A stretch of 64,000 nt of DNA, taken from the NCBI GenBank assembly GCA_015061615.1, contig SUWE01000004.1, positions 26,244 to 90,243 on the forward strand, read 5' to 3'. Numbering within the stretch: position 1 is the stretch's first letter; each line of letters starts with the position of its first letter. The notes below the pieces were generated by a model. The model saw only the letters and a program-made list of their open reading frames with translations, searched no databases and was not told where the DNA came from. The translations under genes and the position numbers were made by a program. This document shows positions 33,090-42,178 of the stretch, in pieces. The stretch comes from Lentisphaerota bacterium. Lineage in GTDB: Bacteria > Verrucomicrobiota > Lentisphaeria > Victivallales > Victivallaceae.

Positions 33090-34025
33090 ATGAATATTGC
33101 CATTATGGGAGCAACCTCCCATATCGCCCGTAATTTGATTATCCGCTTTGCACTTCAAGCGGATAATCATCTGACTCTTTTCTGCCGCAATGAGCAGGCA
33201 GTACAGGAGTTTGTGCGCCGTTATGTGCCTGACGGCAATATCCATATCGAATGCGGATACCGCAGCTTAAACGATTTTGATTTTGATGCAATAATCAACT
33301 GCGTGGGTGCAGGCGCTCCGGGAACTCCGGGATTTGATATACGGAACTGGTTTGAACTTACTCTGGAATTTGATACACTGTCACTGAATTATCTTGAAAA
33401 ACGCAATCCGCAGACAATTTTGATCTCATTCAGCAGCGGAGCGGTGTATGGAACCGGAAAAAATTCACCGTTCACAGAAGAAAGTTGTTTCTCAATTCCG
33501 GTAAACAATGTTTCCGTTAGCGATTACTACTCTATTGCCAGAATCCACTCTGAAGCGCGTCACCGTTCCAGAAGCAATTTGAGAATCGCGGATTTGCGGA
33601 TATTTTCATTTTTCAGCCGCTTTATCCGCCTTGATTCCGGATATTTTATGAGTGATGTTCTGAAAGCTCTGGTCAACAATACGGTTCTTGTCACCCGTCC
33701 GCAGGAGATGATACGCGATTATATTTCTCCGGATGATTTGTTCCGTGCTGTCAATGTGTGTATTGCTCAGGAAAAGATCAACGGTGCATTCGATATTCAA
33801 AGTGCCGCACCTGCGGGGAAATTTGAGATACTTGAAACATTCCGTTCAAAATTCGGATTGAATTGGAAATTTGACAAAATAACCGATTCTCCCAACGGAG
33901 ATAAATCAATATACATTTCAAGCTGTGACCCATTGAAAAAATTCGGGTTTGCTCCCCGTTTTACAAGTTTGGAAACAGTAATTGCCGAAACGGAAAAACA
34001 TCTTTCTCAAGGAATTTATAAATGA
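33090..34025 (+). CDS. NAD-dependent epimerase/dehydratase-like SDR with YxxxR active site
   Basis: The 311-residue extended SDR has GATSHIARN (GxxGxxG-like, residues 8-16), INCVGAG, SFSSGAVYGTG (catalytic Ser) and DYYSIARIHSE. In the last, the YxxxK lysine is arginine. RDYISPDDL and the C-terminal sugar-binding part are conserved in nucleotide-sugar epimerases and reductases. In the YerE-based model it could take the role of YerF, reducing the acetyl carbonyl, or it may be a 4-ketoreductase. The K-to-R change could lower or alter activity, though some SDRs work with such changes. Its end overlaps the GT2 gene as ATGA. Confidence 0.8.
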   Translation: MNIAIMGATSHIARNLIIRFALQADNHLTLFCRNEQAVQEFVRRYVPDGNIHIECGYRSLNDFDFDAIINCVGAGAPGTPGFDIRNWFELTLEFDTLSLNYLEKRNPQTILISFSSGAVYGTGKNSPFTEESCFSIPVNNVSVSDYYSIARIHSEARHRSRSNLRIADLRIFSFFSRFIRLDSGYFMSDVLKALVNNTVLVTRPQEMIRDYISPDDLFRAVNVCIAQEKINGAFDIQSAAPAGKFEILETFRSKFGLNWKFDKITDSPNGDKSIYISSCDPLKKFGFAPRFTSLETVIAETEKHLSQGIYK

Positions 34026-34969
34026 CTGGCAATAAACTTATAAGCATTGTAACCAGCTGTTACAACGAAGCAGGAAATATTGAAGAACTTTATGCAAGAA
34101 TAAAAGCTGTAATGGAAAAATTCCCCGCTTATGCGTGGGAACTTATCATTGCAGATAATTTTTCCACCGACGGTACCAGAGATATCATCCGCATGATGGC
34201 ACAAAAAGATAAGAGAGTAAAAGCTATTTTCAATGCCAGAAACTTCGGTCATATCCGCTCGCCGATGAACGCATTGAAGCAGGCTGAAGGAGATGCTGTT
34301 ATAAGTATGTGTTCCGATTTACAGGACCCGCCCGAACTGATTGAACAGATGCTTCAGGAATGGGAAAATGGAACTAAAGTCGTCATCGGTGTCAGAGATA
34401 AAACTGAATGCAGTATTTTTATGGAACTTTTCCGTAAATTTTACTATTCGTTACTGAAAAAAGCCGCTCCTGAAGAAAATCTTATCAGCGGTTTCACAGG
34501 GTATGGGCTTTACGACAAGCAGTTTATGGATGCGTTCAGAAGTTTTGATGACCCCTATCCCTATTTTCGCGGAATCGTTTCTGAAATAGGTCTGAAACGG
34601 CTGGAAATCCCCTTTACTCAGCCGAAACGCAAGCACGGCAAGACCAAAAACAACTTTTTCACCCTCTACGATATGGCTATGACCGGATTTGTCAACCATA
34701 CCAAACTCCCTTTGCGCCTTGCGGTTTTTTCCGGATTTTTCATCGCCTTTTTAAGTCTGCTCGTCGCTCTTGGCTACCTTGTTTACAAGCTCTGCAACTG
34801 GGATAATTTTCAAGTCGGTATGGCTCCATTGGTCATCGGACTGTTTTTCTTTTCCGCTGTACAACTCATCTTTATCGGCATCCTCGGTGAATATATCGGA
34901 GCAATTTATACTCAGGTGAAAAACCGTCCGCTGGTCATTGAAGAAGAACGCATAAATTTCGATGAGTAA
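34022..34969 (+). CDS. GT2 glycosyltransferase of the polyprenyl-phosphate (GtrB/DPM1-like) type
   Basis: The 315-residue protein has a GT-A domain: SIVTSCYNEAGNIEELY, IIADNFSTDGTRDI, then MCSDLQDPPELI with the metal-binding DxD-like element in SDLQDPP. Two C-terminal membrane helices follow (about 228-255 and 262-290). The SDLQDPPELI motif and two terminal helices are typical of undecaprenyl-phosphate glycosyltransferases such as GtrB and ArnC. It would load the cluster's sugar on a lipid carrier for transfer to an outer-surface glycan; a flippase and a transferase are not in this window. It is the last gene of the AT-rich module. Confidence 0.88.
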   Translation: MTGNKLISIVTSCYNEAGNIEELYARIKAVMEKFPAYAWELIIADNFSTDGTRDIIRMMAQKDKRVKAIFNARNFGHIRSPMNALKQAEGDAVISMCSDLQDPPELIEQMLQEWENGTKVVIGVRDKTECSIFMELFRKFYYSLLKKAAPEENLISGFTGYGLYDKQFMDAFRSFDDPYPYFRGIVSEIGLKRLEIPFTQPKRKHGKTKNNFFTLYDMAMTGFVNHTKLPLRLAVFSGFFIAFLSLLVALGYLVYKLCNWDNFQVGMAPLVIGLFFFSAVQLIFIGILGEYIGAIYTQVKNRPLVIEEERINFDE

Positions 34970-34977
34970 TTTTAACA

Positions 34978-35853
34978 ATGGACTATATCGATTTTCACAC
35001 CCACAGCACCGCTTCGGATGGCTCGTTTACTCCCTCTGAGGTCTACAACTCCGCTCTCGAAGTCAACCTCACCGCGGTCGCCCTCACCGATCATGACACC
35101 GTAGAAGGAGTCGATGAATTCCTTGCCGCCGCTATCGACCACCCCGAATGTGAAGCCGTTCCCGGAGTCGAAATTTCCTGCAAACTTGCCAACAAAGAAA
35201 TCCATATCCTCGGACTTTTCATCGATCACCGTTCTAAAACTCTCTCTGATTTTCTCGACTCATGCCGGCATGAACGCATGAAACGCAACCGCGATATCTT
35301 CCTCAAACTCCGCTATCTCGGTTACGAACTGGAACAGGATATGCCCGAATTCAACTCCCGGCCGCTCGGCTCTATCTGCCGCCCCCACTTCGCCAAAGCT
35401 CTTTTCAACCGTTTCCCTGAAAAATTCACCTCGTTGCAAAACGTCTTTGAAAAACTCATAGGTTACGGCAAACCCGCGTGGGTCGATCACCGCCATCCGC
35501 TGCCTGAAGATGTCATAAATGCCATCCACTCTGCCGGAGGAATCGCCGTCTGGGCGCACCCCATACAGCGGGATGTCCCTGACAAAGCATTCCTCATGCG
35601 TTCCTGCAAGCGCTTAAAAAGCATGGGGTTGGACGGAATCGAAGGGTTTTACAGCACCTTCAGCGCCCGCGAAAGCGCCCTCGTCGCCGAAGCCGCCGAA
35701 AAATACGGACTTTACATTTCCGGCGGCAGTGACTTCCACGGCGACAACCGCCCCAACACCCTGCTCGGTTTCGGTGCGGGCGGTCTGCGGGTTCCTGAAG
35801 AACTCTTTTTCAAACTCAAGGAACTCAAAACTCTGCGTTCCCTCGCAGAGTGA
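34978..35853 (+). CDS. PHP-domain phosphoesterase (YciV/TrpH, RNase AM-like)
   Basis: The 291-residue protein carries PHP metal-binding motifs: DFHTHSTASDGS (residues 5-16), LTDHDTVEG, VPGVEISC, CRPHFAKAL, VWAHPIQRD and SGGSDFHGDN near the end. This order matches the YciV/TrpH branch, whose E. coli member hydrolyses 3',5'-nucleotide bisphosphates and trims 5' ends of RNA. It lies 8 bp after the GT2 gene but uses C-ending codons strongly, unlike the AT-rich module before it, and is probably native. A hairpin overlaps its last codons. Confidence 0.9.
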   Translation: MDYIDFHTHSTASDGSFTPSEVYNSALEVNLTAVALTDHDTVEGVDEFLAAAIDHPECEAVPGVEISCKLANKEIHILGLFIDHRSKTLSDFLDSCRHERMKRNRDIFLKLRYLGYELEQDMPEFNSRPLGSICRPHFAKALFNRFPEKFTSLQNVFEKLIGYGKPAWVDHRHPLPEDVINAIHSAGGIAVWAHPIQRDVPDKAFLMRSCKRLKSMGLDGIEGFYSTFSARESALVAEAAEKYGLYISGGSDFHGDNRPNTLLGFGAGGLRVPEELFFKLKELKTLRSLAE

Positions 35854-35857
35854 TTTT
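35831..35857 (+). terminator. Probable terminator overlapping the PHP gene end
   Basis: CTCTGCG (35831-35837), 6-nt loop, CGCAGAG (35844-35850), then TGATTTTCC: the stem ends right at the stop codon and a short T stretch follows. Likely ends the polysaccharide-cluster transcript. The T tract is weak. Confidence 0.55.
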
Positions 35858-35871
35858 CCTGCTCTCCTCAT

Positions 35872-36176
35872 AATCCAAACGGCGGACTTTTTCTCCCGGC
35901 TCCGCTCCAAACGGCGGATGCAGTGGGAGATTGCCCGCGATGCGCCGCTTTTTCCCGGCTCCGCTCCAAACGGCGGACTTTTTCTCCCGGCTCCGCTCCA
36001 AACGGCGGACTTTTTTTCCCGGCTCCGCTCCAAACGGCGGATGCAGTGGGAGGCAAGGTCGCCGCTGAATCAAGGCAGCGGAGCAGAAGTGAACAATCCG
36101 TTCTCGACTGCGACGGTGTCCGCTGATTCAGCAAGAGATTGCCCGCAATGCGCCGCCGCCGGTAAGATTGGAAAAA
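35872..36176. repeat. Modular dispersed repeat, copy C, with 32-bp tandem units
   Basis: The 426-bp gap 35854-36279 holds no gene. A 32-bp unit beginning ggcggacttttt and ending ctccgctccaaac is at 35881-35912, 35972-36003 and 36004-36035, with partial copies between. GGCGGATGCAG follows twice (35913 and 36036), as in copy B. The second continues as GGCAAGGTCG, like copies A and B. The tail module gagattgcccgc lies at 35927-35948 (partial) and 36135-36176. The tandem head differs from that of copy B, but the middle and tail are shared. Confidence 0.7.
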
Positions 36177-36279
36177 TAACAATAAAATTCTTTTATTTAT
36201 AGAATAAATAAGCATTCTTATACGTTATTTCCGGTAGACGTATTTTTTCAACATTTTCCAAACAGGAGACTCTATTATT

Positions 36280-37437
36280 ATGCGATGGTCCATATTGGCA
36301 GTTTCAGCACTGCTTCTGGCTGCGGGCTGTGAAAAACCCGTGATGCAAACCAAAGAAAAAACCACCCGTGTGAATATTTCCAAACTGCAAAAGCGCATTT
36401 TCCGCCAGCGCATCCCGCTTCAGGGAACGATTCAGCCGGTGGAGTTCGCCACGATTTCCGCAAAAATCGGCGGAACTCTGGAAATGCTGAAGGTCAGCGA
36501 GGGTGATAAAGTCAAAAAAGGCGATCTGCTTTTCGGTATCGACCGTCAGGTTTTGAAAAATCAGGTCGTCGTCAAGGAAGATGAGATCAAAGTCCGTCAG
36601 GCGGCTTTGCAGAGTGCGGAAATATCCCTCAATATCGCCAAAATTTCCTACGATCAGGCAAAACGCGACTTCGACCGCGCCAAAAACCTTTCCCGCAGTA
36701 AAGCGATCAGCGAATCAAGTCTGGAAAGTGCCGAAACCGATTTCCGCAAAGCAGAAATGGCAGTCAACAACGCCAACGCCGCAATCGCCAACGCCAAAGC
36801 ACTGCTCAAACAGGCAGAAAGCAATCTGGCAATCGCCCGCAAAAATCTCAACGACTCCACCACCGCAGCCCCCTTTGATTGTGTGGTGTTCGATAAGTTT
36901 GTGGAAGAAAATGAGTTCGTTTCCGCAGGTCAGGAAATACTCAAGCTGGAAAATCACGATGCTCTTGAAGTCGTCTGTTTCATCAGTGCCGTCTACTACA
37001 ACGCGGTCATTGAAGGCAAAACTCCGGTAGATTTCACCGACCGCAACGGCAAAGCGGTCGCCCGCAGTGTAATAACTTACAAAGCTCCCGGAATCGACCC
37101 GGAAAGCCGTACATTCAAAATCAAAGTTGCCATTCCCAAAGAGGCGAATCCGGTCAGCGGAATGCTCTGCGAACTGGATATCATTCTCGCTGAAAGAGAG
37201 GGCTACGGTCTGCCGGAATCAGCGATCCTTCTGCGTGCGGAAAACCGCATGATCGCCTACACCGTCAACGATAAATCGCGCGCCGAAAGCGTGGAGATCA
37301 AACGCGGTATCATCGACGGCGGATTCAGCGAAGTTCTCAATGCGGAAAATCTGCTCAGCCGCCGGTTCGTCATCACAGGTCAGACCTTCATCAACAACGG
37401 TTCACTTCTGGTGGATGCAGCAGCGGGGAAAAAATAA
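36280..37437 (+). CDS. RND efflux periplasmic adaptor lipoprotein
   Basis: The 385-residue protein has a lipoprotein signal (SALLLAAGC, Cys at 17). It has the membrane-fusion-protein layout: a barrel-lipoyl half (TISAKIGGTLEMLKVSEGDK), a long alpha-helical hairpin (about 100-190, rich in A, E, K and Q), the second lipoyl half (TAAPFDCVVFDKFVEENEFV) and a beta-barrel domain. It bridges the inner-membrane pump and an outer-membrane channel. The pump gene begins immediately after its stop codon. No TolC-type gene is in the window. AGGAG lies 11 bp before the ATG. Confidence 0.92.
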   Translation: MRWSILAVSALLLAAGCEKPVMQTKEKTTRVNISKLQKRIFRQRIPLQGTIQPVEFATISAKIGGTLEMLKVSEGDKVKKGDLLFGIDRQVLKNQVVVKEDEIKVRQAALQSAEISLNIAKISYDQAKRDFDRAKNLSRSKAISESSLESAETDFRKAEMAVNNANAAIANAKALLKQAESNLAIARKNLNDSTTAAPFDCVVFDKFVEENEFVSAGQEILKLENHDALEVVCFISAVYYNAVIEGKTPVDFTDRNGKAVARSVITYKAPGIDPESRTFKIKVAIPKEANPVSGMLCELDIILAEREGYGLPESAILLRAENRMIAYTVNDKSRAESVEIKRGIIDGGFSEVLNAENLLSRRFVITGQTFINNGSLLVDAAAGKK

Positions 37438-40400
37438 ATGTCGTTAAGTTCAATCTCTGTCCGCCGCCCGATCGCCATGACGGCGTTCATCATCGTTCTG
37501 GTGATGATCGGTGCGTCTCTTTACGAAAAAATCAGTATCGACCTGCTGCCGAGCATGGAAATACCGACCGTGCTGGTACGTTGTGAATATCAGGGGGCAA
37601 GTCCTTCGGAGATCGAAGTCGAAGTCATCCGCCGTATCGAAGATGCGGTATCCAGTCTGGATGGTATTCGCCACGTCACCAGTGTGGCAATGGAAGATCA
37701 GGCGCAGATACAGCTTGAGTTCAATATGGGAACTGACGTCGACGTTGCGGCAACGGATATCCGCGAAGCGCTGAACCGTATCCGCGAAGATCTGCCCGAC
37801 GGCGCCAAAGAGCCGACCATCCGCAAAATCGACACCAATGCGACAACCGTGGTGCAGGCGTTCCTCGTCGGCGACCGCACGCAGGATGATCTTTACGATT
37901 ACGCCGATGACGTCATTGCCGACCGCATCGCCTCTGTTGCCGGTGTCGGTGAAGTGCGTGTTTACGGTTCCAATGAAATGCAGATACACGTTCTGCTTGA
38001 CCGCAGAAAACTTTCGGCGATGAATATCGACATTGCTACGATCGTCAAAAAACTCGAAGCGAACAACGTCCGCAAACCGCTGGGACGTATCCAGATAGAT
38101 GAAGTTGAAAAAAATGTCACCTTTTCCGGCGACTACAAAAACCTTGATGAGATACGCAATCTGGAAATCGGCATATTCAAGGATAAACGCGTCTATCTGC
38201 GCGATATCGCCGAAGTCAAACTTATGAGCCGCGAAGTACGCAGTAAAGCGTATGTCGACGGAATGCCTGCCGCCCGGTTCAATATCGTCAAAAAGGGTGA
38301 TGCCAACGCGATACAGGTTATCAAAGGAATCCGCAAAAAATTTGATGAAATGATCAAAAAAGGCGAACTGCCCACCGGAATGAGACTGGTCTGGTTCAAA
38401 GACTCCGGTGAATTTATCCAGGCTTCTGTGGATGATGCCTGGAGCAGTATTGTCACAGGTATCATTCTTACAGCGGTATTGCTCTTTCTCTTTCTCCACG
38501 AGCCGCGTTCAACCTTTATCGTGATGATCTCGATGCCGATTTCCGTTATTGTTACCTTTGCGGCAATGGCATATCTGGATTATTCATTCAACATTATGAC
38601 TCTGCTTTCACTGGGGTGTTCGGTCGGCGTGCTGGTGACGAACTCCATCGTGGTGATCGAAAATATCTTCAAACATCTCAAGAAGAAAGAGGATATCAAA
38701 ACCGCCGCAGAAAAGGGAACCGGCGAAGTTATCGCCGCCGTTTCCGCAAGTGCGCTTACCAACGTGGTGGTGTTCGTTCCGGTGATGATGATGACCACCC
38801 GTATCGGAAATCTGATGGTACCCTTTGCCGGAGTCATGGTTGCCGCGACACTGGTATCACTTTTTGTGAGCTTCACCCTCACCCCGATTCTGGCATGTGT
38901 GCTGCTCAAAGGGGAAACTGAAGAAAAGAAAAAGAAATCCCTGCTCGACTGGTTCTTCACCCCGTGGGATATCGGTTACGACCGGCTCTGCCGGGTCTTT
39001 GCCAAAAGTATTCAGTGGACGGCAAAAAATCCGTTCAAACTGCTTTTAGTCATCATACTGGTCTTTGTCGCGGTGTGGAAACTCATCGTTCCGCAGGTGG
39101 GTTTGTCATTCCTCCCATTCTGCGATCAGGGTGAGATACGCATCAAGTTTGAGTTCCCGACTTCGTACAATCTGGATACGACCGAAAAACTCATTCAGGA
39201 AGCGGCAGGACGGTTGAAAAAATTTGACTTCATCACCGGTATGAATGTATCCATCGGCACATCCAACTCCAGCCGCGGTCAGGTGGGTACTGCCGTTTAC
39301 CTCGGTCAGATAAACTTGAAGACCACAGGCAAAATGGAGCGAACTGAAACTATTTACGACCTTCAGGCAAAAATCCGTAAAGAATTGGATTATCTGGATA
39401 ACTGTCTGGTGACACTCTCCATTCCGGCGACCTTCGGCGGCAGCGGTGCGGAAATCCGCTGTGTCATCAACGGTCAGGATCTGGAAGTGCTTGAAGAAGC
39501 TGAACAGAAAGTTATGGAAACGCTCCCCTCATCCGGTCTGGTGCGCGACCTGGACTCCTCGCGCCGTGAACGCAAACTCAATATCAACATCGTTCCCGAC
39601 CGCACAATATTGCAGAATCTCGGCATGACCAGTGATGATCTTTACCGTTACATGCTCGGTTCACTCGACGGTATCGAAGTCGGCGACTTCCGTCTCGGTT
39701 CGCGCACATACGATATCCGCGTAAAAAATGACAAGGAGTTCGGCGAAGCACAGCTGAGACAGAATGCCCCGGCACTTAAAGAAAATAATCCGCTGGGCGC
39801 TGAAGTGCTTGCCAGAATCGAGGAGGAGGCGCGTCCGGTCGTCATCAACCGTTACGACAAAGTGCGTACCATGTGGCTCTATGCCAACACCGCACCGGGT
39901 CAGCCGCTGGGCAAAGTGTCAAAAGTGATCGAAGATACGGCAAAAAGTGTTCTGCCGCCGGGATACAATGTGCGCATGAGCGGAAACGTGGAAATGATGA
40001 ATGAAACATCAAAAGAGTTTATCCGCGTTATCCTGCTGGCATCACTGCTGACCTATCTGCTGATCGCCGGAATCATGGAATCATGGATCAAACCGTTCCT
40101 TATCATGTTCACGGTCCCGCTGGGATTTCTCGGAATGTACGCCACGCTTTTCTTCTTCGGCATGTCAATGTCGATGATGGGTCTGCTCGGCGGTGTTATG
40201 ATGATCGGTATCGTGGTGAACAACGCGATCCTTATCATGGATGAGTGCAGTGTGCAGATCGCCGGCGGAGTGCATCCGCATAAGGCGATGATAATCGCCG
40301 CAAGTGAAAAATTCCGCCCGATCGTTATGACCAGTATCGCGTCTGTGGCAGGTATGCTGCCGATGGCATTCGGTACGGGACTGGGTTCGGAACTGCGTTC

Positions 40401-40551
40401 ATCATGCGGAATCGGTGTGGTCGGCGGTCTGACGATCTCGTCACTGCTGACACTTTATGTGATCCCGGCACTTTACTGCCTCTTTGTTCCGGAAGAGGGC
40501 AAACAGAATATTTTCAGCAGATTTGCCGGACTTTTCCGCAAAAAAGCATAA
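37438..40551 (+). CDS. RND-family efflux pump, inner-membrane permease (AcrB/HAE1-like)
   Basis: The 1037-residue protein matches AcrB-type pumps. It starts MSLSSISVRRPIAMTAFIIV, with a first transmembrane helix, a large periplasmic loop (about 35-335), six helices, a second loop and five helices. MPTVLVRCEYQGAS-like and DLPDGAKEPTIRK segments mark the pore domain. IAGIMESWIKPFLIMFTVPL and GIVVNNAILIMDECSVQIA are typical of the C-terminal half. The protein is proton-driven and exports drugs, bile-type compounds or metabolites. Its start directly follows the adaptor stop (TAAATG), so the two form one operon. Substrate unknown. Confidence 0.95.
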   Translation: MSLSSISVRRPIAMTAFIIVLVMIGASLYEKISIDLLPSMEIPTVLVRCEYQGASPSEIEVEVIRRIEDAVSSLDGIRHVTSVAMEDQAQIQLEFNMGTDVDVAATDIREALNRIREDLPDGAKEPTIRKIDTNATTVVQAFLVGDRTQDDLYDYADDVIADRIASVAGVGEVRVYGSNEMQIHVLLDRRKLSAMNIDIATIVKKLEANNVRKPLGRIQIDEVEKNVTFSGDYKNLDEIRNLEIGIFKDKRVYLRDIAEVKLMSREVRSKAYVDGMPAARFNIVKKGDANAIQVIKGIRKKFDEMIKKGELPTGMRLVWFKDSGEFIQASVDDAWSSIVTGIILTAVLLFLFLHEPRSTFIVMISMPISVIVTFAAMAYLDYSFNIMTLLSLGCSVGVLVTNSIVVIENIFKHLKKKEDIKTAAEKGTGEVIAAVSASALTNVVVFVPVMMMTTRIGNLMVPFAGVMVAATLVSLFVSFTLTPILACVLLKGETEEKKKKSLLDWFFTPWDIGYDRLCRVFAKSIQWTAKNPFKLLLVIILVFVAVWKLIVPQVGLSFLPFCDQGEIRIKFEFPTSYNLDTTEKLIQEAAGRLKKFDFITGMNVSIGTSNSSRGQVGTAVYLGQINLKTTGKMERTETIYDLQAKIRKELDYLDNCLVTLSIPATFGGSGAEIRCVINGQDLEVLEEAEQKVMETLPSSGLVRDLDSSRRERKLNINIVPDRTILQNLGMTSDDLYRYMLGSLDGIEVGDFRLGSRTYDIRVKNDKEFGEAQLRQNAPALKENNPLGAEVLARIEEEARPVVINRYDKVRTMWLYANTAPGQPLGKVSKVIEDTAKSVLPPGYNVRMSGNVEMMNETSKEFIRVILLASLLTYLLIAGIMESWIKPFLIMFTVPLGFLGMYATLFFFGMSMSMMGLLGGVMMIGIVVNNAILIMDECSVQIAGGVHPHKAMIIAASEKFRPIVMTSIASVAGMLPMAFGTGLGSELRSSCGIGVVGGLTISSLLTLYVIPALYCLFVPEEGKQNIFSRFAGLFRKKA

Positions 40552-40577
40552 TTTGCGCCGCTGAAAGAGAATAAGTG

Positions 40578-40612
40578 ACGGTACATTGTCCGCGACACGG
40601 ATAATGTACCGT
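40578..40612 (+). terminator. Long hairpin after the RND operon
   Basis: ACGGTACATTGTCCG (40578-40592) pairs with CGGATAATGTACCGT (40598-40612) over a 5-nt loop, a 15-bp stem with one G-U pair, 27 bp after the stop. There is no good T tract, so it is a possible Rho-independent stop or an mRNA 3' stabiliser. Confidence 0.6.
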
Positions 40613-40619
40613 TAAATAT

Positions 40620-40648
40620 TTGAAAAATAGCTGATTCCGGTGTATTTT
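40620..40648 (+). promoter_or_regulatory. Promoter of thrC-chrA
   Basis: TTGAAA (40620-40625), 17 bp, TATTTT (40643-40648), 43 bp before the thrC ATG. Confidence 0.55.
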
Positions 40649-40691
40649 ATAGGCATGACACAAAACATACAAATATGAAAGAGGTATCACT

Positions 40692-42176
40692 ATGAAATTC
40701 ACCGGAACCCGCAGTGATTGTGCGGTCGATTCAGCATTTGCCATAGCTTCAGGACTGGCGGCGGACGGCGGACTTTTTGTTCCGCAGAGCTTCCCCGTTT
40801 TCACTGCAGAGGAATTTGCCGCAATGGCAGACATGGACTACTGTCAGCGCGCGGCGGCAGTGCTGGAAAAATATCTTACCGACTACACCGCAGATGAGAT
40901 CAAATATTGTGTGGAAGGCGCGTACAAAGGCACTTTTGACAATGATTATCCGGCTCCGGTGGTCGATATCGCCGATAACCGCCGGATGCTTGAATTGTGG
41001 CACGGACCGACCTGTGCATTCAAAGACCTTGCCTTGCAGCTGCTCCCCTATCTGCTGACGACCGCGCTCAAAAAGACCGGAACCGGCAGAGAAGCAGTCA
41101 TCCTTGTGGCAACCAGCGGCGATACCGGAAAAGCGGCACTCGCCGGTTTTGCCGACGTTAAAGAGACCCGCATAATCGTATTCTATCCCCGCGACGGCGT
41201 GAGCGATATGCAGAAGCTCCAGATGACCACCCAGAAGGGCGGCAACGTCGCCGTCTGCGCCATTGCCGGAAACTTCGACGATGCCCAGAACGGAGTCAAA
41301 GCGATATTTACCGATGATGAGATGAAAAAGTTCCTGCTGGACAACAATATGGAGTTTTCCAGCGCGAATTCCATCAACTTCGGCAGACTTGTTCCGCAGG
41401 TGGTGTATTACGTTTCGGCGTACTGCGACATGCTCAAAGACGGCTCACTCAAAGCCGGTGAAGAGTTCAACGTGGTCGTTCCCACCGGAAACTTCGGCAA
41501 TATCCTTGCGGCGGTCTACGCGAAAAAGATGGGTGTTCCGGTTAAAAAGTTCATCTGTGCATCCAACAGAAACAACGTTCTTACCGACTTTATCCGCACC
41601 GGTGTTTACGACCGCAACCGTCCGTTCCACACGACGGAAAGTCCGTCGATGGATATTCTCATATCCTCAAATCTTGAGCGTCTGCTCCACATGCTTTCCG
41701 ATGGAAACTGTGAACTTGTCGCCGGATTGATGGCGGAACTGAAAAACTCCGGCAGATATGAAATTCCGGCAAATATGCTGGAAAAATTGCAGCAGGAGTT
41801 TTACGGCACATGGTGTGACGATGCCGCCGGTGCCGCAGAAATCGCTGAAATCTTCAAGGCTCAGAACTACCTCTGCGACACTCACACCGCTGTTGCAGTC
41901 GCCGCAGGCAAAGCGTACCGCAAAGAGACCGGCGATGAAACATTGCAGCTTATCGCTTCAACTGCAAGTGCATACAAATTTGCTCCGGCAGTGCTTGCGG
42001 CACTGACTGATGAAGCTCTTGCGGATGATGATTTTGAAAAGCTGGAAAAACTTTCACAAATCACCGGAACTGCCGTTCCTGCTCCGCTTGCAAATCTCAA
42101 AGGCGATGCCGTTCTGCATAAAGAGTGCATCAATAAAGAGGATATGGCATCATTCATCAAAGGCAAGCTGGTGTAA
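40692..42176 (+). CDS. thrC: Threonine synthase
   Basis: The 494-residue PLP enzyme makes threonine from O-phosphohomoserine. The N-terminus (FTGTRSDCAVDSAFAIASGL with 'GLAADGGLFVP') and the PLP lysine in HGPTCAFKDLALQ (about residue 112) are typical. VATSGDTGKAAL is the phosphate-binding loop region, and VPTGNFGNILAAVYAKKMG is conserved. It belongs to the longer, E. coli-like group. GAGG precedes the ATG and it has its own promoter. No thrA or thrB is nearby. Two chromate transporter halves follow 2 bp downstream. Confidence 0.95.
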   Translation: MKFTGTRSDCAVDSAFAIASGLAADGGLFVPQSFPVFTAEEFAAMADMDYCQRAAAVLEKYLTDYTADEIKYCVEGAYKGTFDNDYPAPVVDIADNRRMLELWHGPTCAFKDLALQLLPYLLTTALKKTGTGREAVILVATSGDTGKAALAGFADVKETRIIVFYPRDGVSDMQKLQMTTQKGGNVAVCAIAGNFDDAQNGVKAIFTDDEMKKFLLDNNMEFSSANSINFGRLVPQVVYYVSAYCDMLKDGSLKAGEEFNVVVPTGNFGNILAAVYAKKMGVPVKKFICASNRNNVLTDFIRTGVYDRNRPFHTTESPSMDILISSNLERLLHMLSDGNCELVAGLMAELKNSGRYEIPANMLEKLQQEFYGTWCDDAAGAAEIAEIFKAQNYLCDTHTAVAVAAGKAYRKETGDETLQLIASTASAYKFAPAVLAALTDEALADDDFEKLEKLSQITGTAVPAPLANLKGDAVLHKECINKEDMASFIKGKLV

Positions 42177-42178
42177 GC

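Noticed and set aside
35614..36215. Minus-strand open frames across the tandem repeats
   Set aside because: They translate the 32-bp repeat into low-complexity sequence without start signals or homology features.
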